From the NCBI RefSeq assembly GCF_000499525.1, contig NZ_HG529227.1, forward strand, positions 17,825 to 81,824: 64,000 bases of DNA, given 5' to 3'. Positions 36,159 through 45,335 of this stretch are shown piece after piece; within the stretch, counting starts at the first letter, position 1, and each line of letters starts with the position of its first letter. Made by a program: the position numbers and the translations under genes. This DNA is from Faecalimicrobium dakarense. Lineage in GTDB: Bacteria > Bacillota > Clostridia > Peptostreptococcales > Peptostreptococcaceae. A model generated the notes under the pieces. The model saw nothing but the letters and a program-made list of their open reading frames with translations, ran no database searches and had not been told where the DNA came from.

Positions 36159-36911
36159 ATGAATGAACATTTAGTATCGATAATTACTCCTGTATATAAT
36201 GCAGAAAAATTTTTATCGGACACAATAGAATCAATAAAAAATCAATCATATAAAAATTGGGAGCTTTTATTAGTAGATGACTGTTCTAAAGATAATTCTG
36301 CTAATATTATAAAAGAATTTCAAAAAAATGATGATAGAATAAAATATATTAAGCTTGAAAAAAACTCCGGTGCATCTGTAAGTAGAAATACAGGTATAAA
36401 AAGTGCAAAAGGTAGATTTATAGCTTTCGTTGATAGTGATGATTTATGGGAACCAAATAAACTAGAAGTTCAAGTAAATTATATGTTAAAAGAAAACAGA
36501 GGATTTACATTTACATCATATAGATATATGAAAGAAGACGGAGTAAGAACTAACAAAATAGCTAAGGCTCCATATAAGATAAACTATGAGGGTTTACTTA
36601 AAAATACTATAATAGGATGTTCTACAGTAGTTGTAGACAGAGAAATTGTTGGAGATTTTGATATGCCTTTAGTTAGAAGAGGACAAGATACTGCAACGTG
36701 GCTAAAATTACTTAGGAAAGAAAAGTATGCCTACGGAATAGAACAAGATTTAGTTAATTATAGACTAGTAGGAGACTCTTTATCTAGTAATAAAATAAAA
36801 GCATTAAAAAGAACTTGGAACACATATAGAAATGTAGAAAACTTAGGAATGTTAAAAAGTTCATATGTATTTTGTTTTTATGTATTTAATGCAATAAAGA
36901 AAAGAATGTAG
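36159..36911 (+). CDS. GT2-family glycosyltransferase (paralogue 2)
   Basis: A 250-residue protein closely following the gene at 34433: VSIITPVYNAEKFLSDTIES, LLVDDCSKDNSANI, FIAFVDSDDLWEPNKLE and the acceptor block VRRGQDTATWLKLLRKEK. The HEDYVLW of the first paralogue has become GQDTATW, so the acceptor may differ. It has a GGGAGAG site. Confidence 0.87.
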   Translation: MNEHLVSIITPVYNAEKFLSDTIESIKNQSYKNWELLLVDDCSKDNSANIIKEFQKNDDRIKYIKLEKNSGASVSRNTGIKSAKGRFIAFVDSDDLWEPNKLEVQVNYMLKENRGFTFTSYRYMKEDGVRTNKIAKAPYKINYEGLLKNTIIGCSTVVVDREIVGDFDMPLVRRGQDTATWLKLLRKEKYAYGIEQDLVNYRLVGDSLSSNKIKALKRTWNTYRNVENLGMLKSSYVFCFYVFNAIKKRM

Positions 36912-36949
36912 TTTAAAACGAATGAATATGAGTTTTGGAGGAGATAGGC

Positions 36950-38245
36950 ATGAAAATTGCTATAGCTGGAACGGGATATGTAGGTCTAGTAACTGGGGTA
37001 TGCTTGGCTGAAGTAGGAAATCCCAATGTAGTATGTGTTGATATAGATGAAAGAAAAATCGAACGTATGAAATCTGGGATATCGCCTATATATGAAGACG
37101 GTTTAGAAGAGCTTATGATTAAAAATTATGAGCTTGATAGGATAGATTATACCACAGATTATAAAAGTGCTTATAAAGATGCTGATGTTATAATGATAGC
37201 AGTTGGAACTCCTGAAAGAAGTGATGGTTCAGCTAATCTAGATTACATAAAGGCAGTAGCTAAACAAGTAGCACAAACTATAACTAAAGATACTTTAGTA
37301 GTAATTAAATCAACTGTACCTATTGGAACCAATGATGAAATTGAAAAATATATAAGAAAAAATTTAGTCAATGATGTAAAGGTTGAACTTGCATCAAATC
37401 CTGAGTTTTTATCGCAAGGAACAGCTGTAAAAGATACTTTACATGCATCTAGAATAGTAGTAGGTGTTGAAAGTGAATGGGCAAAAGATATATTAGAAAA
37501 AGTATATTCACCATTTAACCAACCAATAGTAGTTACTAATAGAAATAGTGCAGAAATGATAAAATATGCATCAAATGATTTCTTAGCCCTTAAAATATCT
37601 TTTATGAATGATATAGCAAATCTTTGTGAAATAGTAGGAGCAAATATCGAAGATGTAGCTAAAGGAATGAGCTATGATGATAGAATAGGAGATAAGTTTT
37701 TAAAGGCAGGTATTGGATATGGAGGCTCATGTTTCCCTAAAGATACAAAGGCACTTCATTGGTTATCAAACTACAATGGATATGAACTTAAAACTGTAAA
37801 AGCTGCAATAGAAGTAAATGAAGCTCAAAAGCTTAAATTAGTAAGACAAGCATCTAAATTAATAGATAGCTTTAATGGATTAAAAGTAGCAGTATTAGGA
37901 CTTACTTTTAAGCCAGAAACTGATGACTTAAGAGAAGCGCCTTCTATACCAAATATTAAGTATTTAATAGAAAGAGGAGCTAATGTAGTAGCATACGATC
38001 CTATAGGCATAGAAAATACTAAAAAGATATTTAAAGATACTATATCTTATACAGAAAGCATAGACGAAGCAATAGAAGGTGCTGAAATTTGCTTTATAAT
38101 GACCGAGTGGAAAGATATCGTAAATTATGATTTATCTAAATACAAAAATAAAATGAAAAGAGCATTATTATTTGATGGAAGAAACTGTTATAGACTAGAT
38201 GATATGAAAAATTTAGGCATAGAATATTATTCTATAGGTAGATAA
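36950..38245 (+). CDS. ugd: UDP-glucose 6-dehydrogenase
   Basis: Start at the ATG at 36950 with GGAGGAG upstream; 431 residues. NAD fold IAGTGYVGLVTGVCLAEVG, KSTVPIGTND, NPEFLSQGTAV, the catalytic cysteine in GIGYGGSCFPKDTKALHW, and the C-terminal VAVLGLTFKPETDDLREAPS. It oxidises UDP-glucose twice to UDP-glucuronate with NAD. Closing the polymer operon, it points to an anionic, uronate-bearing glycan. It is distinct from the broken dehydrogenase at 7250, which belongs to the HexNAc class. Confidence 0.92.
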   Translation: MKIAIAGTGYVGLVTGVCLAEVGNPNVVCVDIDERKIERMKSGISPIYEDGLEELMIKNYELDRIDYTTDYKSAYKDADVIMIAVGTPERSDGSANLDYIKAVAKQVAQTITKDTLVVIKSTVPIGTNDEIEKYIRKNLVNDVKVELASNPEFLSQGTAVKDTLHASRIVVGVESEWAKDILEKVYSPFNQPIVVTNRNSAEMIKYASNDFLALKISFMNDIANLCEIVGANIEDVAKGMSYDDRIGDKFLKAGIGYGGSCFPKDTKALHWLSNYNGYELKTVKAAIEVNEAQKLKLVRQASKLIDSFNGLKVAVLGLTFKPETDDLREAPSIPNIKYLIERGANVVAYDPIGIENTKKIFKDTISYTESIDEAIEGAEICFIMTEWKDIVNYDLSKYKNKMKRALLFDGRNCYRLDDMKNLGIEYYSIGR

Positions 38246-38259
38246 TAATGATTTAAAAT

Positions 38260-38312
38260 AAAGCTTAGCTAATAAAAATTAAATTTATTAGTTAAGTTTT
38301 ATTTATTTTTTT
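38260..38312 (+). terminator. Intrinsic terminator of the polymer operon
   Basis: A long stem with G-T pairs (about 38261-38276 with 38283-38299) is followed by TTTTATTTATTTTTTT. Confidence 0.75.
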
Positions 38313-38338
38313 GCATCGAAGGTTAAGGAGGTATAAAT

Positions 38339-39388
38339 TTGACACTATTATATATTATAATATTTATGATTATTTCGTATAAAGCAAAAATATATGATAC
38401 ACATGAATATAACACAGATGCATTATCGAAACATATGTGCAATTCTATAAAGGGTATAGCTGCAATATCTGTAGTTTTGCATCATATATCCCAAAGATTA
38501 AGTTATGTAAAATTTTTAGAGCCATTTAGATATGTAGGTTACTTAGCAGTAGCTTTATTTTTCTTCTATTCTGGATATGGAATGATGAAAAGCTTTGAAA
38601 GTAAAGCAAATTACTTAAAGAACTTTTGGACGAAGAGGATTCCTAAAGTAGTCCTACCATTTATATTTGCTAATATATTATTTGTAATAGTTTATTCTTT
38701 TTTTAATAAAGCTGTTTATTCACCAAAGGATACAGTGTACTTTATATTAGGGATAAAACTAATTGATGGATTTAAATGGTACATATTAGCTATAATTACT
38801 TTTTACATTGGATTTTATTTTAGTTTTAAATACCTTAAAGGTAATAAATCTATGGTAGGAATGTTTTTAGTAATAACGGGATACTGTTATGTAAACCATA
38901 AACTAGGAAATGGTGAATGGTGGTATAATAGCGTATACTGCTTCTTAATGGGTTTATTGTATGGTAGGTATAGTGAAATCATAATTAATTTTATAAAGAA
39001 AAGATATTTAACAGTATTATTAGTATTATCGGTATTATTTAGTATATATCATGAAGACGCTATATTTAATTTAGGCATAGTAACAACAAATCTAGCTGCT
39101 ATATTTTTCGTAGTATTATGTGTTTGCATATGTATGAAATTTAGCATAGGTAATGAAATAACTATATTTTTAGGTAGTATATCTTATGAGATATATTTAA
39201 TGCATAGAATTTTTTTAGATGCATTTTCAAACAGAATAACAAATCCATATGTGTACTTAGTAGTATGTTTAATAGGCTCTATTTTACTGGGTTATTTATT
39301 CAATAAGTTTATGGACAAGATATTTTCCATAAATATAAAAAAGATAAATAAAAATAAGCATAATAAAAGAAAGTGTGCTACTATATAA
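38339..39388 (+). CDS. Acyltransferase-3 family membrane protein
   Basis: TTG start at 38339 behind AAGGAGG; 349 residues, about ten membrane helices. The acyltransferase-3 pattern shows as KGIAAISVVLHHISQRL, with the catalytic-type His, then FFFYSGYGMMKSF and the late SYEIYLMHRIFLD. The family acetylates sugars of cell envelopes using cytoplasmic acetyl-CoA. It lacks the extracellular SGNH domain of OatA. It is a single gene just after the polymer operon, so a role in modifying the polymer or peptidoglycan is plausible but unproven. Confidence 0.78.
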   Translation: MTLLYIIIFMIISYKAKIYDTHEYNTDALSKHMCNSIKGIAAISVVLHHISQRLSYVKFLEPFRYVGYLAVALFFFYSGYGMMKSFESKANYLKNFWTKRIPKVVLPFIFANILFVIVYSFFNKAVYSPKDTVYFILGIKLIDGFKWYILAIITFYIGFYFSFKYLKGNKSMVGMFLVITGYCYVNHKLGNGEWWYNSVYCFLMGLLYGRYSEIIINFIKKRYLTVLLVLSVLFSIYHEDAIFNLGIVTTNLAAIFFVVLCVCICMKFSIGNEITIFLGSISYEIYLMHRIFLDAFSNRITNPYVYLVVCLIGSILLGYLFNKFMDKIFSINIKKINKNKHNKRKCATI

Positions 39389-39544
39389 TTAGAAATAAAT
39401 TACAAAAAAGTAACATATTCAGAAAATTCATATAAGATAATTTTATTTGAATTTAGTCTTAAAATTATATAATATGATTAAAATATTGTAAAAATTGTAA
39501 AAATATACTAAAATTATATTATCTAGATTTTTAAGGGGGGAATT

Positions 39545-40303
39545 ATGGGAGTAAAAACGAGGCAATTCACGAAAAATGTATTACCTAAGGTAATTACGAT
39601 AACAATGCTTTCTAGTTTTATTTATATAGGACAAAATGTAGAAACATCTTATGCACTTCCTAATGAAAATGCGATATCACAATCATACACAAGATCTAAC
39701 ACTCAAGTTGGTAAAATAAAGCCATGCGACTATTTAAATATTAGAAGTGGAGCAAGTACTAAATATTCTGTTGTAGGGAAAGCATACACTAATGAAACAG
39801 TAGACATATTAGAAAAAGGAAGTAATGGATGGCATAAGGTAAAGCTATCAAATGGAGTAGTAGGATGGGCTAGTAGTTCATACATAAGTATTCAAAACTC
39901 TAATACAACTAGCAATACCAACACAAATTCATCTAAAGCAGATAAGATTATAGATGTGGCAAAGAAACAATTAGGCAAACCGTATAAATGGGGAGCTGGT
40001 GGACCAAGTGCATTTGATTGTTCAGGACTTACTTCATATGCATATAAAAATGGAGCTAATGTAAATTTACCAAGATCGTCAAGAGAACAAGCTAGGGTAG
40101 GAAAATCAGTTAGTAAAAATCAATTAAAAGCTGGTGACTTACTATTCTTCTCATCTTCAGGAAATGGTATAAATCACGTTGGACTTTACATAGGAGATTC
40201 TAAGATGATACACTCTCCAAGACCAGGTGAAAATGTTAAAATCGATAAGATTAACTCAGGATATTATTCAAGAACATATGTAAGTGCAAAACGTATATTA
40301 TAG
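39545..40303 (+). CDS. Secreted SH3-NlpC/P60 peptidoglycan endopeptidase
   Basis: A 252-residue protein with a signal peptide to about residue 37. A bacterial SH3 domain (about 48-115; DYLNIRSGASTKYSVVGK, GWHKVKLSNGVVGW) is followed by a Ser/Asn/Thr-rich linker and an NlpC/P60 domain. Its catalytic Cys is in FDCSGLTSYAY (near residue 159), with His in INHVGLYIGDSK and then MIHSPRPGENVKI. It cuts D-glutamyl-diaminopimelate-type bonds in the wall. There is no CWB2 domain; the SH3 probably holds it to peptidoglycan. A very strong GGGGGG ribosome-binding site suggests high expression. Confidence 0.9.
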   Translation: MGVKTRQFTKNVLPKVITITMLSSFIYIGQNVETSYALPNENAISQSYTRSNTQVGKIKPCDYLNIRSGASTKYSVVGKAYTNETVDILEKGSNGWHKVKLSNGVVGWASSSYISIQNSNTTSNTNTNSSKADKIIDVAKKQLGKPYKWGAGGPSAFDCSGLTSYAYKNGANVNLPRSSREQARVGKSVSKNQLKAGDLLFFSSSGNGINHVGLYIGDSKMIHSPRPGENVKIDKINSGYYSRTYVSAKRIL

Positions 40304-40308
40304 TATAT

Positions 40309-40339
40309 AAAGCAGTAGATTTTTATCTACTGCTTTTTT
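40309..40339 (+). terminator. Intrinsic terminator
   Basis: Stem AAAGCAGTAGA/TCTACTGCTTT, TTTTA loop, T-run. Confidence 0.9.
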
Positions 40340-40355
40340 ATATTTTCCCTATCAT

Positions 40356-40384
40356 TTGACGAGAATATTTTGTTTATGTATACT
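40356..40384 (+). promoter_or_regulatory. Sigma-A-type promoter of the GHL10-CWB2 gene
   Basis: TTGACG at 40356-40361, a spacer of exactly 17 bp, and TATACT at 40379-40384. The ATG at 40436 has a GGGGGAAG site, giving a short leader. Confidence 0.7.
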
Positions 40385-40435
40385 CTATAATGTAGAGCTT
40401 TGTAGAAAATATAAGAAATTTGATAGGGGGAAGTA

Positions 40436-42523
40436 ATGAGGAAACTAAAAGTATTAATGTTATCGCTAGCTATGATATTTACAACACTTAGTTTAGATGT
40501 ATTTGCAGCGAGTAATGAAGAGATGAGAGCAGCTTGGATATCTTCAGTTTATAATATGGACTGGCCTAAGACTAAGAATAACCAAGCTCAGCAAAAGAAA
40601 GAGTATACAGACTTATTAGATAAGTTAAAAAGTACAGGAATAAATGCAGTAGTAGTTCAAGTAAGACCTAAGGCAGATGCGCTATACCAATCAGATATAA
40701 ATCCATGGTCAGAATACTTAACTGGAACTCAAGGCAAAAATCCAGGGTATGATCCATTACCATTTTTAATAGATGAAGCTCATAAAAGAGGTATGGAGTT
40801 CCATGCATGGTTTAATCCATATAGAATAACAACATCAGGGACAGACATAAATTCCCTAGCTTCAAACCATCCAGCAAGATTAAATCCAAGTTGGGTATTA
40901 AATAATGGAAAATCATTAATATACAATCCAGGATTACCTGAAGTTAGAAAGCATGTAGTGGACACTGTATCTGAAGTAGTTAGAAAATACAATGTAGACG
41001 GAGTACATTTTGATGACTATTTCTATACAGGTGGAATCAATGATGATGATGCATACAACAAATATGGAAATGGTATAGATAGAGGTGACTGGAGAAGAGA
41101 AAATGTAAATACTTTATTAAGAGAAGTTAAGTCATCTATTAAAAGTATAAAACCAAATGTAGAATTTGGAGTAAGCCCAAGAGGTATATGGAGAAATAAA
41201 GGAAATGATTCAACTGGTTCAGATACTAATGGAGCTGAAAGTTATTCATATGATTATGCAGATACAAGAACTTGGATAAAACAAGGTTTAGTTGATTATA
41301 TTACACCTCAAGTATATTGGCCAATAGGAACAAAGGCTGCTGATTATTCAAAGTTAATTCCTTGGTGGGCTAATGAGGTAAAAGGAACAAATGTTGATTT
41401 ATACATAGGTCAAGGTGTATATAAGCAAGGTGAAGAAAGTAACTCTAACCAAAATATAGCAGCAGAGATAAAAGATCAAATAAATTTAAATAGACAATAT
41501 AAAGAAGTAAAAGGTAGTATGTATTTCTCAGCAAGAGATATTATAAAGAATGCTACTCTTCAAAATGACATGAAAGACTTATACATAAATAATCCTATAC
41601 CTTCTGTTCCAGTTAAAAAACTTGAAGGTGAAAGAAGATTTGATACAGCAGTTAAAATAAGTAAAGAGGGATGGAATGATGGTTCAGACACGGTAGTTCT
41701 TACAAGTGCATATTCTGTAGTTGACGGGGTAACTGCAACACCACTTGCAACTACTAAAGATGCACCAATATTATTAGTAGATAAGAATAAAGTACATGAA
41801 TCTACTAAAGCTGAATTACTTAGATTAAAGCCTAAGAATATAATAGTAATAGGTGGAAATACTGTAGTTAATGATAATATAGTAAATGAAGCTAAAAATA
41901 CACTTCCAGGTGCTAATGTATCTAGAGTAGGTGGATTAAATAGATATGAGACATCACTTAATGTAGCTAAGAAAATTAGTGAAACTCAAGATATAAACAA
42001 AGTATATATAGCTGGAGGAACTGGAGAAGCTGATGCGTTATCAATCGCTTCTAAAGCTGGTGAAGATAAACAACCAATAATATTATCAAATAAAGATAGT
42101 CTAAATAACGACACTTATGAATGGCTAAAAAGTAAGAATTTACAAGATGCTTATTTTATAGGAGGAGAAACAGTTTTAGAAAATTCTGTTATAAATAAAG
42201 TAAACTCTATAACTACTAACAATATAGGAAACAATAGAGTTTATGGGCAAAATAGATATGAAACTAATGCTAAAGTAATACAAAAGTTTTATACAAATAG
42301 TAACTATGACTCAGTACTTGTAACAAAAGGTGATCCATTAGTTGATGCATTAGCAGCTGGACCATTAGCGGCTAAACTTAAATCTCCAATAGTATTAGGA
42401 GGAAATAGCATTAACTCAGCTCAAAATACAGCTTTAGAACCAAAATCTACTAACTTAGTATATCAAGTTGGTGGAGGCATTAATCAAAATACATTTAGTA
42501 GTATTTTAAATTTATTAAAATAG
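40436..42523 (+). CDS. CWB2-anchored GHL10 wall hydrolase (Cwp19-like)
   Basis: A 695-residue protein with a signal peptide to about residue 25 (VFAAS). The glycosyl-hydrolase-like GHL10 domain (about 28-330) shows RAAWISSVYNMDW, VVQVRPKADALY, FHAWFNPYRI, VDGVHFDDYFY and YITPQVYWP. Three CWB2 repeats follow from about residue 395 (GERRFDTAVKIS, GLNRYETSLNVA, GQNRYETNAKVI) with motifs APILL, QPIIL and SPIVL. C. difficile Cwp19 has this layout and acts as a lytic transglycosylase. Export through Sec and non-covalent hold on the wall polymer are expected. Confidence 0.9.
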   Translation: MRKLKVLMLSLAMIFTTLSLDVFAASNEEMRAAWISSVYNMDWPKTKNNQAQQKKEYTDLLDKLKSTGINAVVVQVRPKADALYQSDINPWSEYLTGTQGKNPGYDPLPFLIDEAHKRGMEFHAWFNPYRITTSGTDINSLASNHPARLNPSWVLNNGKSLIYNPGLPEVRKHVVDTVSEVVRKYNVDGVHFDDYFYTGGINDDDAYNKYGNGIDRGDWRRENVNTLLREVKSSIKSIKPNVEFGVSPRGIWRNKGNDSTGSDTNGAESYSYDYADTRTWIKQGLVDYITPQVYWPIGTKAADYSKLIPWWANEVKGTNVDLYIGQGVYKQGEESNSNQNIAAEIKDQINLNRQYKEVKGSMYFSARDIIKNATLQNDMKDLYINNPIPSVPVKKLEGERRFDTAVKISKEGWNDGSDTVVLTSAYSVVDGVTATPLATTKDAPILLVDKNKVHESTKAELLRLKPKNIIVIGGNTVVNDNIVNEAKNTLPGANVSRVGGLNRYETSLNVAKKISETQDINKVYIAGGTGEADALSIASKAGEDKQPIILSNKDSLNNDTYEWLKSKNLQDAYFIGGETVLENSVINKVNSITTNNIGNNRVYGQNRYETNAKVIQKFYTNSNYDSVLVTKGDPLVDALAAGPLAAKLKSPIVLGGNSINSAQNTALEPKSTNLVYQVGGGINQNTFSSILNLLK

Positions 42524-42536
42524 ATTACTATAATTA

Positions 42537-42581
42537 AAAAAGGTATGAAATTAGAAGTTAAATTCTATTTCATACCTTTTA
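42537..42581. terminator. Bidirectional intrinsic terminator
   Basis: A stem of about 14 bp (AAAAGGTATGAAAT with ATTTCATACCTTTT) lies between the convergent GHL10 and LCP genes. Confidence 0.88.
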
Positions 42582-42585
42582 ATAT

Positions 42586-43581
42586 TTATTTTAATTTTGG
42601 ATTGTCTTCAGGCATTATGTTATTAAATATAAAGTCATGAAGTATATCTAGTGTGTCTGGTTCAAATTGTAAAACCCATCCAGCATGGCCTAATATTCCA
42701 CCTTTACTGTGAATATCATCATCTATAGGGAATTCCATTTGTTTTAGGCTAAGGTCTTCTATACTTAAAACTCTTCCACCAAGAGCAAGTATTTGAGTTG
42801 GTTTCATATTAGTTTTAACATATGGAAGTATTGTATCAACTAAGTTAGGGTACTTAGTAATAGGTAAATTATTAACTCCACTTATTAAACCTTCGATAAC
42901 TTCTCTTTGTCTTCTATCTCTTTCCATTGCAGTATCATTTTTTCTAATACGAGAGAATGCTAAAGTTTGATATCCATTTAAAGTTTGCTTTCCAGCGCTA
43001 TCTACATACTCTATAGGACCTTTATTAGAACTTTCATTCCAAGCATATGTTTCAGGTATAAATTTGTTTAACTCTTTTAATTCATCTTGTTTAACTTCAA
43101 CGCTAACTCCGCCTAATGCATCGACTATATCCATGAAAGAGAAAAAGTCAACTACAGCGTAGTTTTGTATATCGATGTTAAAGTTGTTTTCTATAGTTTC
43201 AGTTAATAAGTTTATTCCTCCATACACGTAAGCATGAGTAAGCTTTTGTTTCCCATGTCCTGGTATATCAACATAAGAATCACGTGCTAATGATGTAAGC
43301 TTAAGACTTTGATTTTTATTGTCTACAGTAAGTATCATCATAGCATCAGATCTTGAGTTTTTCTCTCCAGGTCTACCATCTGTTCCAGCTAATAATATGT
43401 TAGTTATGCCCTTCTCATTTTTAAAGTTTAGATTATCTAATATAGATTGATCAGCACTAGAATCATGTATAGAATTTAATTTAAAATAAACATATCCAAA
43501 AGCCGCAGCAGGAAAGGCTAATACTAGAACTATTAAAAGTATAACTAGCCTTTTTAATCCTTTATTGCTTTTTTTCGACAA
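42586..43581 (-). CDS. LytR-CpsA-Psr (LCP) wall-polymer ligase
   Basis: I take the TTG at 43581 with AGAAGGG upstream (331 residues) over a GTG 13 codons earlier that has no ribosome-binding site. One membrane anchor is at about residues 10-30. The extracellular LCP domain has NILLAGTDGRPGEKNSRSD, LTSLARDSYVDIPG, GGVSVEV, FSRIRKNDTAMERDRRQREV and a C-terminal IDDDIHSKGG. The conserved Arg and Asp residues for pyrophosphate binding are present. It moves glycans from undecaprenyl pyrophosphate to peptidoglycan. It is the likely attachment enzyme for the polymer encoded at 24191-38245. Confidence 0.9.
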   Translation of the reverse strand: MSKKSNKGLKRLVILLIVLVLAFPAAAFGYVYFKLNSIHDSSADQSILDNLNFKNEKGITNILLAGTDGRPGEKNSRSDAMMILTVDNKNQSLKLTSLARDSYVDIPGHGKQKLTHAYVYGGINLLTETIENNFNIDIQNYAVVDFFSFMDIVDALGGVSVEVKQDELKELNKFIPETYAWNESSNKGPIEYVDSAGKQTLNGYQTLAFSRIRKNDTAMERDRRQREVIEGLISGVNNLPITKYPNLVDTILPYVKTNMKPTQILALGGRVLSIEDLSLKQMEFPIDDDIHSKGGILGHAGWVLQFEPDTLDILHDFIFNNIMPEDNPKLK

Positions 43582-43792
43582 ATTAATCCCTTCTTTCTTG
43601 TTTTTTTCAAAGATATACACTTTATTATATTAAAATATACAAATATATTCAATAGAATATATATTACAAAAAAAAATACAATGAATATATAACAAAAACT
43701 TTGCACCATTCATATTAAATAATATACACAAATTTAAATTTTGTGATGTACCTAAAATGACATTAATTATAAATATGAATAGGAGGATGCTT

Positions 43793-44482
43793 ATGCTAGC
43801 CATAAGTAAATATGTGATAGAAGACGAAGGTAAATTGGTTAGATACAACATAAACTATCCAGTTATAAAACATGAAGAAACAAATGATATTATCAAACAT
43901 ATAAATCAATCAATATATGAAGATATAAAAGCCTTTAAAGACATAATGCGTTATGAAGTAGATAATTCCATATTTAAAATTAGCGACCATGTATTTCATG
44001 CAATTACTGAATATAGAGTAGCTTTTAACCACAATAATATTATCAGTATACCTATAGAATTCTCACAATTAATAGGATTATACGATATAACTTATGTAAA
44101 TTCTTATAACTATGATATAAGCTTAGAAAAAGAAATTAAATTAAGAGATATATTTAAAACAGATGTTAATTATATCGATTTAATTAATAACAAGATATTA
44201 GAAATTATTGAAAATATAGATGAAAGTTGTGAGAGTATATATGATAATGAAATTGTTTATAGCTATGAAAGTGATGGTGAATCAATCTATAACTATGACG
44301 ATTTTTTAGGTATCGATAATAATCAAATATTTTACATTGAAGAAGATGGGATTACAATCTCATTTTCTAGTTATGAAATGAGCGAAAGATGTTCTTGTTT
44401 TACAGAATTTAAAATACTATTTGATGAATATAAAGATTATTTAAGTGAATATACAATAAATAATATATACAAAAAAGATTAA
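43793..44482 (+). CDS. DUF3298-like protein
   Basis: I choose the ATG at 43793 because AGGAGG lies 7 bp upstream (229 residues). No signal peptide or membrane helix is seen. The order - an N-terminal PVIKHEETNDIIKHIN strand and helix, the YNYDISLEKEIKLRDIFK block, and the C-terminal FYIEEDGITISFSSYEM - matches DUF3298/RsiV-type domains (PF11738). The related secreted RsiV senses lysozyme; this protein has no anchor, so its role is open. It probably forms an operon with the amidase-domain gene 20 bp downstream. Confidence 0.65.
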   Translation: MLAISKYVIEDEGKLVRYNINYPVIKHEETNDIIKHINQSIYEDIKAFKDIMRYEVDNSIFKISDHVFHAITEYRVAFNHNNIISIPIEFSQLIGLYDITYVNSYNYDISLEKEIKLRDIFKTDVNYIDLINNKILEIIENIDESCESIYDNEIVYSYESDGESIYNYDDFLGIDNNQIFYIEEDGITISFSSYEMSERCSCFTEFKILFDEYKDYLSEYTINNIYKKD

Positions 44483-44502
44483 TTTAAGAGGGGAGGATAT
44501 AT

Positions 44503-45024
44503 ATGAAAGAATTACAAAGGTATGATAGAGAAAAAGCAGTAGAATATGCTCAAAGATGGGCATTATCCCATAATCCAGCATATGCAAACTATGAAAACTA
44601 TGGAGGTGACTGTACAAATTTTATATCTCAGGCCGTAAAGGCTGGAAACATACCATTTGATAATGATGGAAGTGATGTGCTTAAAAAATGGTACTGGTAT
44701 AGTGAATACTCAAGAACACCAACATGGACAGCAGCAGAACCATTTTACAAATATATAATAGGAAATAATAATGAAAACACTCAAAACTTTGGAATATATG
44801 CAAGGCTAGCAAATTATAATGAACTTGAATTAGGAGATATAGTTCAGCTTGTATATGAAGGAAGAGCATATCATACTATGATAGTTACAGATATAATTTT
44901 AGAAGGAGAGTACCTAATTGATTATCTTATAAGTCAACACACGTATGATTTACTTAATTATCCATTAAGTTTAAAAGAAGGAGAAAGAAGATATATAAAA
45001 ATATTAGGCTATTACAACTGGTAG
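44503..45024 (+). CDS. Amidase_6 domain protein
   Basis: A 173-residue protein with a GGGGAGG site. The core YDREKAVEYAQRWALSHNPAY, then GGDCTNFISQAVKAG with the catalytic Cys, LGDIVQLVYEGRAYHTMIV with His and YLISQHTYDLLNYPL match the putative amidase domain PF12671, a papain-like fold. It lacks a signal peptide, although relatives often have one. It may act on peptides or wall fragments. It is paired with the DUF3298 gene. Confidence 0.82.
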   Translation: MKELQRYDREKAVEYAQRWALSHNPAYANYENYGGDCTNFISQAVKAGNIPFDNDGSDVLKKWYWYSEYSRTPTWTAAEPFYKYIIGNNNENTQNFGIYARLANYNELELGDIVQLVYEGRAYHTMIVTDIILEGEYLIDYLISQHTYDLLNYPLSLKEGERRYIKILGYYNW

Positions 45025-45031
45025 AACTGAC

Positions 45032-45092
45032 TATGCTCGTTTCGCCAACGATATGACGCTTATCTTCGCTTAGATTATTCCGTTGCTCAAGA
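45032..45092 (-). repeat. Dispersed repeat, copy D (diverged)
   Basis: On the minus strand it opens CTTGAGCAACGGA, has AGCGAAG and CGTTGGCGAAACGAGC, and so shares the ends of the family with a changed middle. It begins 8 bp after the Amidase_6 stop. Confidence 0.55.
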
Positions 45093-45101
45093 TTAACTTT
45101 T

Positions 45102-45139
45102 AAAGACTATTAATTAAACATTTAATTAATAGTCTTTTT
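45102..45139 (+). terminator. Intrinsic terminator of the DUF3298/Amidase_6 pair
   Basis: Stem AAAGACTATTAATTAA/TTAATTAATAGTCTTT (45102-45137), then TTTTA. Confidence 0.85.
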
Positions 45140-45148
45140 ATATATTAA

Positions 45149-45189
45149 GGGATTATAAATTATCTGTTTTTTGGATAAGTTATAATCCC
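45149..45189. repeat. Long hairpin without a T tail
   Basis: GGGATTATAA at 45149-45158 pairs exactly with 45180-45189, and TATC/GATA inside extends the stem around a T-rich loop. The intergenic region 45025-45335 (311 bp) therefore holds two repeat copies, a terminator, this hairpin and the start of the HAD gene. Confidence 0.5.
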
Positions 45190-45200
45190 AACATCTAAAT

Positions 45201-45256
45201 TTGAGCAACGGACCTGATTTATAGGTCGTTGGCGACATGAGTGAAGCGAATTTTTC
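45201..45256 (+). repeat. Dispersed repeat, copy B (short form)
   Basis: It shares TTGAGCAACGGACCT, the GACCT/AGGTC hairpin, GCGACATGAG and AAGCGAATTTTT with copy A but lacks about 22 bp of the middle. Confidence 0.7.
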
Positions 45257-45335
45257 AATTTTAGCTAAAATAATTAAAATGGTATATAATAAGGATGAGT
45301 AAAATTTAAACTAACAAAAATCAGGAGTGAAAATC

